This document shows positions 14,962 to 23,776 of a DNA stretch of 32,830 bases, piece by piece. The first letter of the stretch is position 1, and the number at the start of each line of letters is the position of its first letter. A program made the position numbers and the translations under genes. The notes beneath the pieces were generated by a model. The model was not told the DNA's origin. It did not search any database and saw only the letters and a list, made by a program, of their open reading frames with translations. The stretch is from Chloroflexi bacterium UBA6622 (GTDB lineage: Bacteria > Chloroflexota > UBA11872), in contig DJHK01000011.1 of assembly GCA_002433065.1 (NCBI GenBank), positions 1 through 32,830 of the forward strand, read 5' to 3'.

Positions 14962-16044
14962 GTGGTGCAATGGTGGCCCACGGTGAGAAGCCTGCGCCAA
15001 TACCGACTGTTCTTGACCTTACTGGTTGTGCCAGTGTTGGTGATAGTGCTGGTGGTAGCCGTGGTTGTGGCGATTTCTGGCTCGGGAGAGGACGGGACGC
15101 TGGTTGCTTCTTCAACCGGGGTTGATCGTCAACCAAGCGGTACGACAAACACGACGCCGAGCTCGGCGGATTCTGGGATAAAGCCAGTAGTGACGTTCAA
15201 GGTGCCACCGACACAAACTCCGGTTCCTGAGCCAACACCAGCCGTTACTTCGGCTCCTGAGACAGAAGCGACACCGACTGCGTCGCCTATCCCCACGGCC
15301 TCTCCAAAGCCCGAGGGTCCGGTTGACTATGAGGTGAAACAGACAGACACCCTATTCACCATTGCTGTGCAGTTTGGTGTGTCTGTGGCAGACCTTGTGG
15401 AGTTCAATGACCTGCCGGATGAAAACTTCATCTTCGTAGGGCAGATTCTTGAAGTTCCGACCGATCCTGCCCAGATTATCGAACGGCGTGAGTCCAAGCC
15501 AAGCCCCACTACCGGTGTGGTTATCCCGGCCGAAGGGCTCAATATTCGCAATGAGCCCAACATGGAGACCAGCGTAATCGAGTATGTCGCTGGTGGTGGC
15601 ACCGAGCTTGCGCTCACAGGTGTGAGCAAAGAGGTTGACGGCGTTACTTGGTGGGAAGTTGAGGACGGAAATTGGACGCAGGGCCAGTACCTTGAACTCG
15701 GGGTAAAGGCGGCGCCAACACCGGCTGCAACGGAGACAGCAACGCCCACCGAGACACCGGTTGCTTCTGACGGAGAGGTCACACCCACGCCAACCGTCGC
15801 TGCAACTGCCACGGTGACGGCCACGCCATCGACGGGAGTGGCTAGTCCCATTGTGGCCACAATAGTTCCGGAAGGTGGCCTTAATGTCCGAAAAACCGCA
15901 AGCCAAGCGGGCGAGGTCGCATATGTTGCCGCGACGAACACGACCATAGAACTGTCGGGTGAGACAGCCAACGTAGATGGCGTGATCTGGTGGCAGCTTG
16001 TCGACGGCAATTGGGTGCAGGGGCAGTTCCTGAAGTTCGGCTAA
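14962..16044 (+). CDS. Membrane-anchored LysM and dual SH3b-domain envelope protein
   Basis: The protein has an N-terminal membrane anchor (about residues 17-38), a long Thr/Pro/Ala linker, one LysM domain (about 121-166, VDYEVKQTDTLFTIAVQFGV...QILEVP) and two bacterial SH3 domains (about 187-246 and 298-360). Each SH3 domain has GLNIR/GLNVR near its start and WW...GNWxQGQ(Y/F)L near its end. A second Thr/Pro/Ala linker separates the SH3 domains. LysM binds peptidoglycan or chitin-like glycans and SH3b units bind wall peptides, so this is probably a cell-wall-binding exported protein. Start is uncertain: GTG 14962 or GTG 14983, the latter giving MRSLRQYRLF directly before the span. It follows the PBP gene but has its own promoter. 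Confidence 0.85.
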   Translation: MVQWWPTVRSLRQYRLFLTLLVVPVLVIVLVVAVVVAISGSGEDGTLVASSTGVDRQPSGTTNTTPSSADSGIKPVVTFKVPPTQTPVPEPTPAVTSAPETEATPTASPIPTASPKPEGPVDYEVKQTDTLFTIAVQFGVSVADLVEFNDLPDENFIFVGQILEVPTDPAQIIERRESKPSPTTGVVIPAEGLNIRNEPNMETSVIEYVAGGGTELALTGVSKEVDGVTWWEVEDGNWTQGQYLELGVKAAPTPAATETATPTETPVASDGEVTPTPTVAATATVTATPSTGVASPIVATIVPEGGLNVRKTASQAGEVAYVAATNTTIELSGETANVDGVIWWQLVDGNWVQGQFLKFG

Positions 16045-16058
16045 CGGCGGCACCGCTG

Positions 16059-17075
16059 CTAGAGCGGCAACAAGCTCCGTTCCATAAAAGAGATTGAGGC
16101 CTCCGCGTGGAATTCGTGGCCTCCATCGAACTCGTCGCGCTCTAACCTTTCTGGTGATCCGGCTGCTGCGTAAATTTCCATCAGGTGGGAATAGGCAATC
16201 CTGGAGGCTTCAATCGGAAATCCACGATCTGCGCGACCAGCCTCAATCAGGAGCGGACGGGGTGCAATTAGCCCGTGAAGATCAGCAACATCGGCATAAC
16301 GATAGATGCCGGGCAGAAACTGTGAGCCGCAAAAATTCCCAGTGTTGAGGGCGTAGGCGGTGAACGTCGTTAGGTAGCCGCTGACAACTGCTGCACGAAT
16401 CCGTTCGTCGAGGGCCGTGAGATACATGGTGCGAGTTCCTCCAAAGGAAAGTCCTGCGCAGCCGATCCGGCCTCCATCGACCTCGGGCCGGTCTGCGAGG
16501 ACCTCAAGGCTACGGCGATCATCTTGAATGTTGAGCGCAAGCAGATTCATTCCGAACAACGCGGCGCGTAGGAAGTTCACATTGCAGGCATCACGCTGGC
16601 CATACCGATGGAAATCGGTGGCGCGCTCTCCGAAGCCGATCGCGTCGGGTGCCAGCACGACGAACCCTCGTTCGGCGTAGCGCCGGGCAAAGCTCCGATA
16701 AATGTTCGGCTCGTTGCTGCGGGACACCAGCTGGTCCTTCCCATCACCATGGCCATGGAAGGCCAGTACCCCGGGGGCCGGAGTCTCCGGTGTCGCGGAG
16801 GTCGGCACGAGCAGCCACGCCGGCACCGTGACGTTAGGGGACGTCTCGTAGAGGAGCTTGTGTTGGAGGTAAGACCCGCAATCCGTGGTGTCAATGATGG
16901 TCGGAGGAGTCGCGGTTACAGGTGGCAAAGCTCCGAGCAGCATTTCGACTTGGTGGATGAGTGCAGCACGCCACGTTGGAAAATCTTGCCCTGGTTGAAA
17001 GGCAAGTGACGGCGTATGGCCACGGTCAATGTCCCTAAGGAACCGGTCAAAAGGTTCCAGGACCCTGGATGACAC
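16059..17075 (-). CDS. Acetyl xylan esterase-like alpha/beta hydrolase
   Basis: The 338-residue alpha/beta hydrolase has a GxSxGG nucleophile elbow (GLSFGG, Ser210), a likely acid Asp283 (GRADRGFP) and His320 (DGGHEF). LAFHGHGDGK (about 104-113) is the oxyanion strand, and the APDAIGFGER stretch is typical of the dienelactone-hydrolase/acetyl-xylan-esterase group. No signal peptide is visible, so it probably acts in the cytoplasm on imported glycans or on small esters. The GTG start lies two bases after the stop of the sugar isomerase gene, so the two form an operon. The gene converges with the LysM gene 14 bases away. Substrate is not readable from the sequence. Confidence 0.82.
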   Translation of the reverse strand: MSSRVLEPFDRFLRDIDRGHTPSLAFQPGQDFPTWRAALIHQVEMLLGALPPVTATPPTIIDTTDCGSYLQHKLLYETSPNVTVPAWLLVPTSATPETPAPGVLAFHGHGDGKDQLVSRSNEPNIYRSFARRYAERGFVVLAPDAIGFGERATDFHRYGQRDACNVNFLRAALFGMNLLALNIQDDRRSLEVLADRPEVDGGRIGCAGLSFGGTRTMYLTALDERIRAAVVSGYLTTFTAYALNTGNFCGSQFLPGIYRYADVADLHGLIAPRPLLIEAGRADRGFPIEASRIAYSHLMEIYAAAGSPERLERDEFDGGHEFHAEASISFMERSLLPL

Positions 17076-17077
17076 GT

Positions 17078-17866
17078 CTAAGAACCGCCGTCGAGCCGAT
17101 CTTTCAGATAAGCAAGTGCTGGCCCAGCTTCAGCGTCGAAATCACTGAACCGTTTCCCGTTGTCTTCGACGCTGATCCGTCGGTCATAGCCAGTGGCCAC
17201 AATGGCTTCAAGAAACTCGTCAAACCCGGGATCCGTTGGCTGCTCAGGCTTGCCAGCGAGTGGAGGCACGGGCACGTGGATGTGTCGTAGGCGTGGCGCG
17301 GCCAGGGCCATGGTTGCCAGCGATTCCTCGTTGTAAAAAACGTGAAACCAGTCCGCGAGGGTCCACACGTGCGGGTGGCCGCTGTCGCAAGCCGCTTCGT
17401 AGCCTTCCACAACGGTGTTGATGGTGTCGCACTTCTCCCGCCACAAGGGTTCGATCACGAGATCCATGCGGTGAGCGGCTGCGATGTCCCCGGTCATTCG
17501 CAGAAAATCCATGATTTGCCCGGGAACTTGGCCCGGGTCAAACCCCGGCGGTGTGGAGCGGGCTCCGCCACTCCCAAACACCACCAACTCGGTGCCAAGC
17601 TCCTGCATGCGGCCCATTGCGGTCGTCACATAGGCACGCAGTGCGGCCTCATCGCGGTCGGGACCTACGACGGGGTGGTGCGGCGGAACAAACACGTTGA
17701 GGGCTTCAGCCGGGAGGCCCCCGTCCTCAATCTGTCGGCGAACGGGAGCGTACGTGGTGTCATCCTCGTCAGGCAGAAGGTCGACGACCTTCAGTTCAGC
17801 GTAGTCGTAGCCGACGCGCTGAAGCGTCGGCATCTGATCGATCGGACCGCAACAACCGAAGCGCAT
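17078..17866 (-). CDS. Sugar phosphate isomerase/epimerase-type TIM-barrel protein
   Basis: The 262-residue protein has the xylose-isomerase-like / AP-endonuclease-2 barrel pattern. Strands include YDYAELKV, VVFGSGGAR, LVIEPL (with the metal-ligand Glu), VWTLADWFHV and IHVPVP, and a late Glu sits in RISVEDNG. These proteins isomerise or epimerise sugars or their acids. It is the first gene of a two-gene operon with the esterase-like hydrolase. TAGGAT at 17874-17879 lies seven bases before the ATG, so a leaderless transcript is possible; there is no Shine-Dalgarno. The precise substrate is unknown. Confidence 0.8.
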   Translation of the reverse strand: MRFGCCGPIDQMPTLQRVGYDYAELKVVDLLPDEDDTTYAPVRRQIEDGGLPAEALNVFVPPHHPVVGPDRDEAALRAYVTTAMGRMQELGTELVVFGSGGARSTPPGFDPGQVPGQIMDFLRMTGDIAAAHRMDLVIEPLWREKCDTINTVVEGYEAACDSGHPHVWTLADWFHVFYNEESLATMALAAPRLRHIHVPVPPLAGKPEQPTDPGFDEFLEAIVATGYDRRISVEDNGKRFSDFDAEAGPALAYLKDRLDGGS

Positions 17867-18057
17867 ACACAGGATCCTAAGATAAGGAATGCCCGCATGG
17901 TACGTGACGGGCGGACCGGAAGGCAGCGGAGGTATTGCCAGCCAGAAGACAGAGCCTCCGAAGGCCCAGCCCCGGCCCGTTGTCTCAGGAAGCTAACGCT
18001 CCCATCCACGGAGCTACGGAGCTTGGGCAAATGCTACGGCCACACAAGGCAGGTGGT

Positions 18058-18450
18058 TTAGCGTCCTCCCTTTACGCAATAGCCACGTTTTCGAAGACAC
18101 TCAGCCCACTTTTTTTCCAGGATTTTTGACTTGCTGGAGTCCGTGGTCGGAGGGAACGGTGGATAAAGCTCGGGCATCAATCTGACGCCATGTTTTTTGA
18201 CCCAGCCGAGACCGGCCTTGTAGCCGACCTTATGTTCCCGAAAACGGTCAGCTCGGTGCTTGGCTGTCTCGCCAACATAGACCGTGCTTTCATGACCAGT
18301 AGCACTCTCCCCATCAAGTAGAACGACGTATACGCGCTTCTGTCTTTCACGTTTTGAGCGTTCTGGAGGGTTGAAGTCATCGAAGTGCTCCGAACCCGGT
18401 TGGTAGACCATATGGAGGATGGGTAGAACTCTTGTGATTACAAAGACCAT
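18058..18450 (-). CDS. GIY-YIG-like nuclease domain protein
   Basis: The 130-residue protein has a GIY-YIG-like pattern. VYVVLLD (about residues 40-46) stands for the GIY strand, STVYVGET (about 55-62) for the YIG strand, then AKHRADRFREHKVGYKAG with the conserved Arg/His face, and ILEKKWAECLRKRGY with a possible catalytic Glu near 112. Such domains cut DNA in repair or mobile elements; stand-alone forms have unknown roles. The ATG at 18450 abuts an ATG on the other strand (CATATG), leaving no room for two promoters; a start at Met14 (18411) is possible. I am moderately sure of the fold and not of the activity. Confidence 0.6.
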   Translation of the reverse strand: MVFVITRVLPILHMVYQPGSEHFDDFNPPERSKRERQKRVYVVLLDGESATGHESTVYVGETAKHRADRFREHKVGYKAGLGWVKKHGVRLMPELYPPFPPTTDSSKSKILEKKWAECLRKRGYCVKGGR

Positions 18451-18452
18451 AT

Positions 18453-18731
18453 GAGTTCGGACGAGTTACGTGGCGGGATACGTGGACCGGCACAGCGTCG
18501 GCCTTATGCGACCGAGGCTTTATCGAAGCAGCGTCGGGTAACCATGCCGACGCTGTGACCTGGTTTGACGGGGCCCTCTCGAAGGATTCACAGTGCGCGC
18601 TGGCTTATTACAACCGGGGCCTGTCCTACGCGGCGCTGGGCGTTCACAGTCGGGCTCTGGCAGATCAGCAAACAGCTTTTCTCCTCGATCCAGAACGGCG
18701 CCGTGTGCATGAAGAGATAGAAGGTCAGTGA
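18453..18731 (+). pseudogene. TPR-repeat reading frame without an ordinary start
   Basis: One frame, open from about 18438 to a TGA at 18729-18731, encodes two TPR units: CDRGFIEAASGNHADAVTWF...ALSKDS, then LAYYNRGLSYAALGVHSRAL...AFLLDPE. TPRs form helix pairs that bind other proteins. No ATG, GTG or TTG lies in frame before the first repeat; the first GTG (18555) would cut it in half. An ATG at 18451 lies in another frame and runs only 36 codons, so a one-base indel between 18451 and about 18505 would join the two. It is either a frameshifted gene, a sequencing error, or a gene with an unusual start. It ends 20 bases before the convergent lipoprotein gene. Confidence 0.55.
18491..18557. repeat. 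12-bp perfect inverted repeat inside the TPR frame
   Basis: CACAGCGTCGGC at 18491-18502 is the exact reverse complement of GCCGACGCTGTG at 18546-18557, with a 43-base spacer. A third partial copy (GCAGCGTCGGG) lies at 18528-18538. A stem here would cover the start region of the TPR frame. Confidence 0.55.
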
Positions 18732-18751
18732 CAGAAGCAGCAGGTACCCAT

Positions 18752-20116
18752 TTACCAGTCTTCGCACCTGGCCACAAAGATCTGGCCTCCGATTTTTGGA
18801 TCAAAATCGCCGTAATACAGGATGCGATCTCCGTCAGGCTTTTTGAGGACGGCGGGATCGTTTGCGAAGTACAAGCCGGTGTAGCTTTCCTTATCAAAAT
18901 GCAGTCCATCTTTAGATACAGCCCGATACAGGCCTTCCGTGACAGTGCCAGGCCCAGGAAACTTGCCGTAAAAGAGGTAGACCGATCCGTCTGAAGCTCG
19001 CACCGCAGACGGGTGCTCAGCGGAGTCGGTTAGCACGGGTGCATCAGGCCCGAGCCGAAACCCCGGATCAACAGACCAGTTCAGCAAGTCTGTGGAGACC
19101 GCACTGCCAACGCTCCGTCCCCCCGGTTTTTCTCCTGGAAAGGCGATGGTGGAGTAATACATGCGGTACTGACCGGGCGCGAATTCGATGATGGAGGGGT
19201 TGCTGATTGTTTCGAGGCCGGCAGCCGCAGCGGTCAGTCGGTACCCGGCTTCTTGAACAAAGTTCAGGTCATCGTCACTTATAAACGAGGTGATCCCATC
19301 GATTTTTGTCGAGTAGAGGCGGAGCCGTCCGTCAGGGAGTCGGAAGGGTTTGGATTGACCGCCCACACCTTCTGGGACACGAACGCCGGCATCTTCGGTG
19401 AACGCAATGCCGTCATCCGATGTGGCGCTAACGATGCCAACGCCTTGGGCAAACATAAACAGCCGTACGCGTCCGTCAGCAAGCATGGTCACCCCGGGGT
19501 CCGCAATCGGCTGACCCAGTTCGACCCCGTATGCGGGCGGTCGGAACAATAGGCCGAGAGAGGTACACGCGGCCGGGCCGACGGGCTCGTTCTCAACGTT
19601 CCCAGGCGGAGGCGGTGGGGCGTTCGGGTCGAGTGGCACTGGCGCATTGGGATTGGCAGGTGGCAAGGGTTGGTTGCCAGCGGGAGGTGGGCCCTGGGGT
19701 TGCGGGCCAGCATTCGGATTGGCGGGCGGCAAGGGTTGGTTGCCAGCGGGAGGTGGGCCTTGGGGTTGCGGGCCAGCGTTCGGATTGACGGGCGGCGAGG
19801 GTTGGTTGCCAGCGGGAGGTGGGCCCTGGGGTTGTGGGCCAGCGTTCGGATTGACGGGTGGCAAGGGTTGGTTGCCAGCGGGCGAAGGCGCAGGGCTAGG
19901 AACTGGAGAACTCGGCTCGACAGGTTTGGTGGGGATGGGTGTGGGCGGGCTTGGCGTGTTGGTGGGCGTCGGTAGTTGCGTAACAGTCTTGGGAGACGAC
20001 AGTGCGGCGACTGGCAAACCAGCTTCAGCTGGAGAGGCACCGTCGCCTGTAGAGCCACACGAGACGACACAGACCATCAACGCACATAAAAACAACGAGT
20101 GGGCAAAGCGTCTCAC
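18752..20116 (-). CDS. Lipoprotein with Pro-rich repeats and a GH43-like beta-propeller
   Basis: The 454-residue protein starts with a lipoprotein signal peptide (MRRFAHSLFLCALMVCVVSC, lipobox Cys at residue 20) when read from the GTG at 20116; the TTG at 20149 is an alternative that overlaps the GH127 gene. A Thr/Pro linker leads to a 22-residue repeat (core GNQPLPPVNPNAGPQPQG) in about four copies, as a spacer from the membrane. The C-terminal ~270 residues have repeated blade motifs (ADGRVRLFMF, PDGRLRLYST, PGQYRMYYST, SDGSVYLFYG, DGDRILYYGDF), with DPGVT and NPS acidic/loop signatures of five-bladed GH43/GH32-like propellers. It may bind or hydrolyse glycans outside the cell. Gene order places it directly after GH127. 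Confidence 0.78.
   Translation of the reverse strand: MRRFAHSLFLCALMVCVVSCGSTGDGASPAEAGLPVAALSSPKTVTQLPTPTNTPSPPTPIPTKPVEPSSPVPSPAPSPAGNQPLPPVNPNAGPQPQGPPPAGNQPSPPVNPNAGPQPQGPPPAGNQPLPPANPNAGPQPQGPPPAGNQPLPPANPNAPVPLDPNAPPPPPGNVENEPVGPAACTSLGLLFRPPAYGVELGQPIADPGVTMLADGRVRLFMFAQGVGIVSATSDDGIAFTEDAGVRVPEGVGGQSKPFRLPDGRLRLYSTKIDGITSFISDDDLNFVQEAGYRLTAAAAGLETISNPSIIEFAPGQYRMYYSTIAFPGEKPGGRSVGSAVSTDLLNWSVDPGFRLGPDAPVLTDSAEHPSAVRASDGSVYLFYGKFPGPGTVTEGLYRAVSKDGLHFDKESYTGLYFANDPAVLKKPDGDRILYYGDFDPKIGGQIFVARCEDW
19640..19890. repeat. 66-bp tandem repeat encoding Pro-rich 22-residue units
   Basis: Nearly identical units starting GGTTGGTTGCCAGCGGGAGG recur at a 66-base period (at about 19668, 19734, 19800 and 19866). 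They encode the Pro/Asn/Gln spacer of the lipoprotein. High identity suggests recent duplication and possible length variation between strains. Confidence 0.85.
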
Positions 20117-20123
20117 GATGGCA

Positions 20124-22103
20124 TCAGGTGGCAGACTCTGAGTTGTCAACCCAGATCCGCATTGCAGATGGGTCGCGGTTCGTCCAGGCGTAGTAAGGAA
20201 TGGCGGTGATCTCAGATCCGTCGAGGTTGGCTGCGGGCCCTCGAAGAATGGTCACTCCGCCAAGCAAGTCGGGCTGCTCGATCGAAGTGAAATGCGGAAG
20301 GTCGGACGCTGGCTGAAAAAGAGCTTCCGGCTCAGTACCAGCCTCGAACGGCCGGATTCTTGTGCCGGGAGCGATGCTAATGGCCCTGACGGAACACTCC
20401 GGGTTGTCGATTCCTTCAAAACAGTACAGTAGGGGGCCACGCATCACGGCCAGCTTGCCCTGAAAGTCAGCTGCGCGTGGATCGGTCTCCATCGCGACGA
20501 CGGGCATGGCGAGATCGAGGGTGATGACGTCGCCGTCCGACCACGTGCGCTGGATACAGTGATAGGTGCCGCGTTCGACTGGTCGGTCGACGGCACAGCC
20601 GTTGACCGCGACCGTGGCGTTCTCACACCAGCCAGGAATGCGCAGATGCAGATCAAAGTCGGTGGGTTCTTCAAGCCCGAGGGTTATGGCTACCTGCCCA
20701 TCCCAGGGATAACGCGTTTTCTGGGTCAGCACGATCGGCTGACCGGTTGCAAGATGCCAGTCCATGCGGCAGTTGTCGTAGAGATGCACCCAGAGCCCGT
20801 CGTCGGACGTGCTGAAAAAGTATGACGGGACGGAGGGAATGAAGCGCACGGCGTTGGCAGGACAGCAGCCGGTTGTGGGGTTGCCCCACGGATTGCGCGG
20901 CGGGTGGTCGCCGTCCGAGGCCATCATGGACAGGTAGTGATAGTTCCGATGGTCCAGAGCGACGTGGGACAAAAACCCGTTGTACAGCGTGCGCTCGACC
21001 AGGTCTGAATAGGTGGCGTCGGCGGTTAGGGCCAGCATGCGCCAGTTCCACATGATGTTGCCGACGGCTTCGCAGAGCTCGAAGCCATGGATGATGTGAT
21101 CCTGTACACACCCAAAGACACCAACGGATAGCGCGAAGGGTTCGTTGGTGACTCGCTCGCCGAGCCAGTAGTCAGTCGCGAGCTGGCCGATGATGTGGAG
21201 CTTGCCGGAGGTCATGTCGCGCCAGATGGCTGTGAGGTGCTTCCAGAGTTCCGGGTCGGACTTTTCAGCGAGCAGATCGGCAGCACCGCAGGGCAGGTAG
21301 GTCTGGCGGACCACATGGCGGTTGAAGTGCCGCCAGTGACCTTCTCCCGTGTCAGGGCCAATGATGGGGTCTTGCTCCCGGAGCAGGCCTACGAAGTGGG
21401 TGGCTAAGCGCAGGACTCGATGATCGCCGGTGGCACGGTATAGCTCGACAAGGGCCATCTCAATACAGGGATGTTCAGCAAAGGCCTTGCCTTCGAATAT
21501 TGAAGCGATGGCCATGGCGACGTCGACAGCAATGTCGAGGAAGTGTGTTTCGCCAGTGGCCCGGTGGTGGGCAACGGCAGCTTGGAAGAGATGGCCAGGC
21601 GTCCCGAGCTGGTAGGAATGCTCGAAATGTTCCCCGTAATACCATGTTAGGAACTCTTCGTTCTTGTGGGCGGCCACGATGCCGGTCACCAGTTCGTCCA
21701 TCAGCTTTCGGATGGCCGGATCGTCCTCTGACTGGAGGGTGTAGGCGCAGGCCTCCACGACTTCCATGACCGTGGCGCGCCATGTGTGTCGGATCCGCTG
21801 GCTGTTGCGTCCGTCGAAGGCCCGCCGCATCTTGTCGAGCCCGCTGGCGATCGCGGAGTCATCCCCGGTTCGGGCAAAGTGTGCAAATTCTCGAAAAGGG
21901 GCAACCTGGTCATCCTCGTCCAGCCATTCAAGAAAGGCGAAGATGCCAGCCGTTCTATTGGCATCTAGGCGCGGTTTCCAAAAACCGTCCCCCAGCGTGA
22001 TGGCTCGGATTGGAACGGGTCGCAGCATCGCGTGGGGGCTATGCGTGGTATCCACGGCGCCGGCGCTCCGCCAGGGTGCTGTGGGCGTGTGACGGGAGGT
22101 CAT
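20124..22103 (-). CDS. GH127 (DUF1680) beta-L-arabinofuranosidase-like glycoside hydrolase
   Basis: The 659-residue protein is an (alpha/alpha)6-barrel enzyme of the DUF1680/GH127 type, which releases L-arabinofuranose or related sugars from plant and algal glycans. GFWKPRLDANR near the N-terminus and FLTWYYGEHFEHSYQLGTPGHLFQAA are family hallmarks. The metal-site residues fit the Bifidobacterium HypBA1 layout: Glu342 and Cys344 (FELCEAVGN) and Cys413-Cys414 (TTGCCPANAVR). All are present, so it should be active. No signal peptide is seen, implying intracellular hydrolysis of imported oligosaccharides. The ATG at 22103 has GGAG nine bases upstream. It lies upstream of the GH43-like lipoprotein gene, with only seven bases between them. 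Confidence 0.92.
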   Translation of the reverse strand: MTSRHTPTAPWRSAGAVDTTHSPHAMLRPVPIRAITLGDGFWKPRLDANRTAGIFAFLEWLDEDDQVAPFREFAHFARTGDDSAIASGLDKMRRAFDGRNSQRIRHTWRATVMEVVEACAYTLQSEDDPAIRKLMDELVTGIVAAHKNEEFLTWYYGEHFEHSYQLGTPGHLFQAAVAHHRATGETHFLDIAVDVAMAIASIFEGKAFAEHPCIEMALVELYRATGDHRVLRLATHFVGLLREQDPIIGPDTGEGHWRHFNRHVVRQTYLPCGAADLLAEKSDPELWKHLTAIWRDMTSGKLHIIGQLATDYWLGERVTNEPFALSVGVFGCVQDHIIHGFELCEAVGNIMWNWRMLALTADATYSDLVERTLYNGFLSHVALDHRNYHYLSMMASDGDHPPRNPWGNPTTGCCPANAVRFIPSVPSYFFSTSDDGLWVHLYDNCRMDWHLATGQPIVLTQKTRYPWDGQVAITLGLEEPTDFDLHLRIPGWCENATVAVNGCAVDRPVERGTYHCIQRTWSDGDVITLDLAMPVVAMETDPRAADFQGKLAVMRGPLLYCFEGIDNPECSVRAISIAPGTRIRPFEAGTEPEALFQPASDLPHFTSIEQPDLLGGVTILRGPAANLDGSEITAIPYYAWTNRDPSAMRIWVDNSESAT

Positions 22104-22283
22104 GCGAGACGCTCCGGAAACGAGATCGATCTTGGTGGATCAGTAGTATGCCCCAACACTGGCCGGGTTTTGTGACGGGTAATATCCACAGAGGCTACGG
22201 GCGCTGCCGAGCGCCCGTCGCGATTCGGTATCGACACATTTCTCTTCGGTAACAACGGTAGGCGCGCCATTAAGACTGTTCGG

Positions 22284-23003
22284 TTGCACGTGTTTCTTGC
22301 GAGGGCTGGAGCGGGCTCCCGCCGTGCTATGGAGGCGGCGATTCGAGACGGGCGTGTGCGGATAGACGGCGCTGTCGTACAGGCTATGGGCATGCAGGTT
22401 GATCCTGCCACCGTGCAGGTCACGCTTGACGGCGTGCCGGTCGTGCGCTCGACAGCGGACCGGGTCGTGATGGTTGTCCACAAGCCAGTAGGTGTCGTTA
22501 CGACGGCGAGCGATCCTGAAGGGCGGGAAACGGTGCTGGATCTAGTACCCAGCCATCTGCGAGCGACCCGGCTCTATCCGGTTGGCCGACTCGACTTAAT
22601 GTCGGAGGGGCTGGTGTTGCTGACCAACGATGGGGATCTCGCGAATCAGCTGATGCATCCCAGCTTTGGCCACGAACGCGAGTACGAAGTCGAGATCCGT
22701 GGCGATCTGCCCAGAGGTTTGCCCCAACGTTTTTCTCGGGGTGTGGCGATTGGTGACCCGCGGCCGGCCCGGGCGCAGGTTCGGGCTATCACACCGACAC
22801 CCGGCGGCACCTCGCTCAGGCTTATCCTGCGCGAAGGGCGAAACCGCCAGATCCGCCGAATGTTTGAGAGCTATGGGGTGGCGATCCGGCGTCTCCGCCG
22901 TATTCGGGTAGCAACCGTGTGCCTTGGGGATTTGCCTGCAGGAAGTGCCCGCGTGCTTTCGGCGGCTGAACGGACAGAACTCGCGCGGCTACTCAACAAC
23001 TAG
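22284..23003 (+). CDS. RsuA/RluB-type rRNA pseudouridine synthase
   Basis: The 239-residue protein has an N-terminal S4 RNA-binding domain (FLARAGAGSRRAMEAAIRDGRVRIDG) and a pseudouridine synthase core with the catalytic GRLDLMSEGLVLLTNDGDLA (Asp104). KPVGVVTT and REGRNRQIRRMFES are also diagnostic. RluB/RsuA enzymes isomerise uridines in 23S or 16S rRNA. The start is taken as the TTG at 22284; family members usually have one or two more residues before RLHVFLARAG, and the frame reads IKTVR upstream with no canonical start, so the N-terminus is unsure. The TAG overlaps the TAG of the convergent aldo/keto reductase gene in CTAG. Confidence 0.9.
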   Translation: MHVFLARAGAGSRRAMEAAIRDGRVRIDGAVVQAMGMQVDPATVQVTLDGVPVVRSTADRVVMVVHKPVGVVTTASDPEGRETVLDLVPSHLRATRLYPVGRLDLMSEGLVLLTNDGDLANQLMHPSFGHEREYEVEIRGDLPRGLPQRFSRGVAIGDPRPARAQVRAITPTPGGTSLRLILREGRNRQIRRMFESYGVAIRRLRRIRVATVCLGDLPAGSARVLSAAERTELARLLNN

Positions 23004-23776
23004 GAGCTGGTAAGGGCGGTCCGTTCAGCCGGGTCCATCGTCCAACCAGTGGCTCCAACCGCTTCATCCACCCGCTCGACCCGGTCAGTTTTGGGAATGG
23101 CGATCACTTGCGGTTGGCTGACGAGCCAGTTGAGCATGATCTGTGCAGGCGTCTTACCACGGGCGTTCGCAATGCCTGCCACACGCTCCAGCCCTGGGCC
23201 GGAGAAGTCGCCTTTGGCCAGCGGACTATATGCGATCACCGTGATGTTGTGTTCCTGACAGTAGGGGAGGATGTCGGCTTCAATCTCTCGCGCGCCGAGA
23301 CTATATTTCACCTGGTTGGATACGAGCGGGACGTCTCCCAGCGCGTCCTGAGCCTCTTGCATCTGGGCCACCGAATAGTTACTGACCCCGACGTAGCGGA
23401 CCTGCCCGTCAGCAACGAGTTCAGCCATGGCGCGCATGGTTTCAGCAATCGGGATGTCCGGATTCGGCCAGTGCACTTGGTACAGGTCGATCCGATCGGT
23501 GGCCAGCCGTTTCAGGCTAGCGGCGCAATGGGCCAGCACGTCTGAATGGTGCAGGTTCTGCGGGGAGACTTTGGTCGCGATAAAGAAATCATCCCGTAGG
23601 CCGGCCAAGTCGGTCGCTACCTGCGCCTCTGTTCCGTAAACCTCAGCTGTGTCAACGAAGGCTGCGCCGAGTTCATGGGCTCGACGGAGCACACCGCCGC
23701 CGCCATGGTACTGCCATGTTCCAAAGCCAATTTTGGGCACCTGAGTGGTGCTGCGTCCGAGTTGTACGTATTCCAT
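23000..23776 (-). CDS. Aldo/keto reductase
   Basis: The 258-residue protein is an aldo/keto reductase with the full tetrad: Asp42 and Tyr47 (FVDTAEVYG), Lys69 (ATKV) and His102 (QVHWPNP). The later AIPKTDRVERVDE stretch is the NADPH-binding signature. It reduces aldehydes or ketones, possibly 2,5-diketo-gluconate-like sugar acids, but the substrate is unknown. The frame is open to 23890; the ATG at 23776 is preferred because homologues begin at this Met before the first strand and an AGGGAACGGG element precedes it. Divergent from the GH43-like gene by 115 bases. Confidence 0.9.
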   Translation of the reverse strand: MEYVQLGRSTTQVPKIGFGTWQYHGGGGVLRRAHELGAAFVDTAEVYGTEAQVATDLAGLRDDFFIATKVSPQNLHHSDVLAHCAASLKRLATDRIDLYQVHWPNPDIPIAETMRAMAELVADGQVRYVGVSNYSVAQMQEAQDALGDVPLVSNQVKYSLGAREIEADILPYCQEHNITVIAYSPLAKGDFSGPGLERVAGIANARGKTPAQIMLNWLVSQPQVIAIPKTDRVERVDEAVGATGWTMDPAERTALTSS

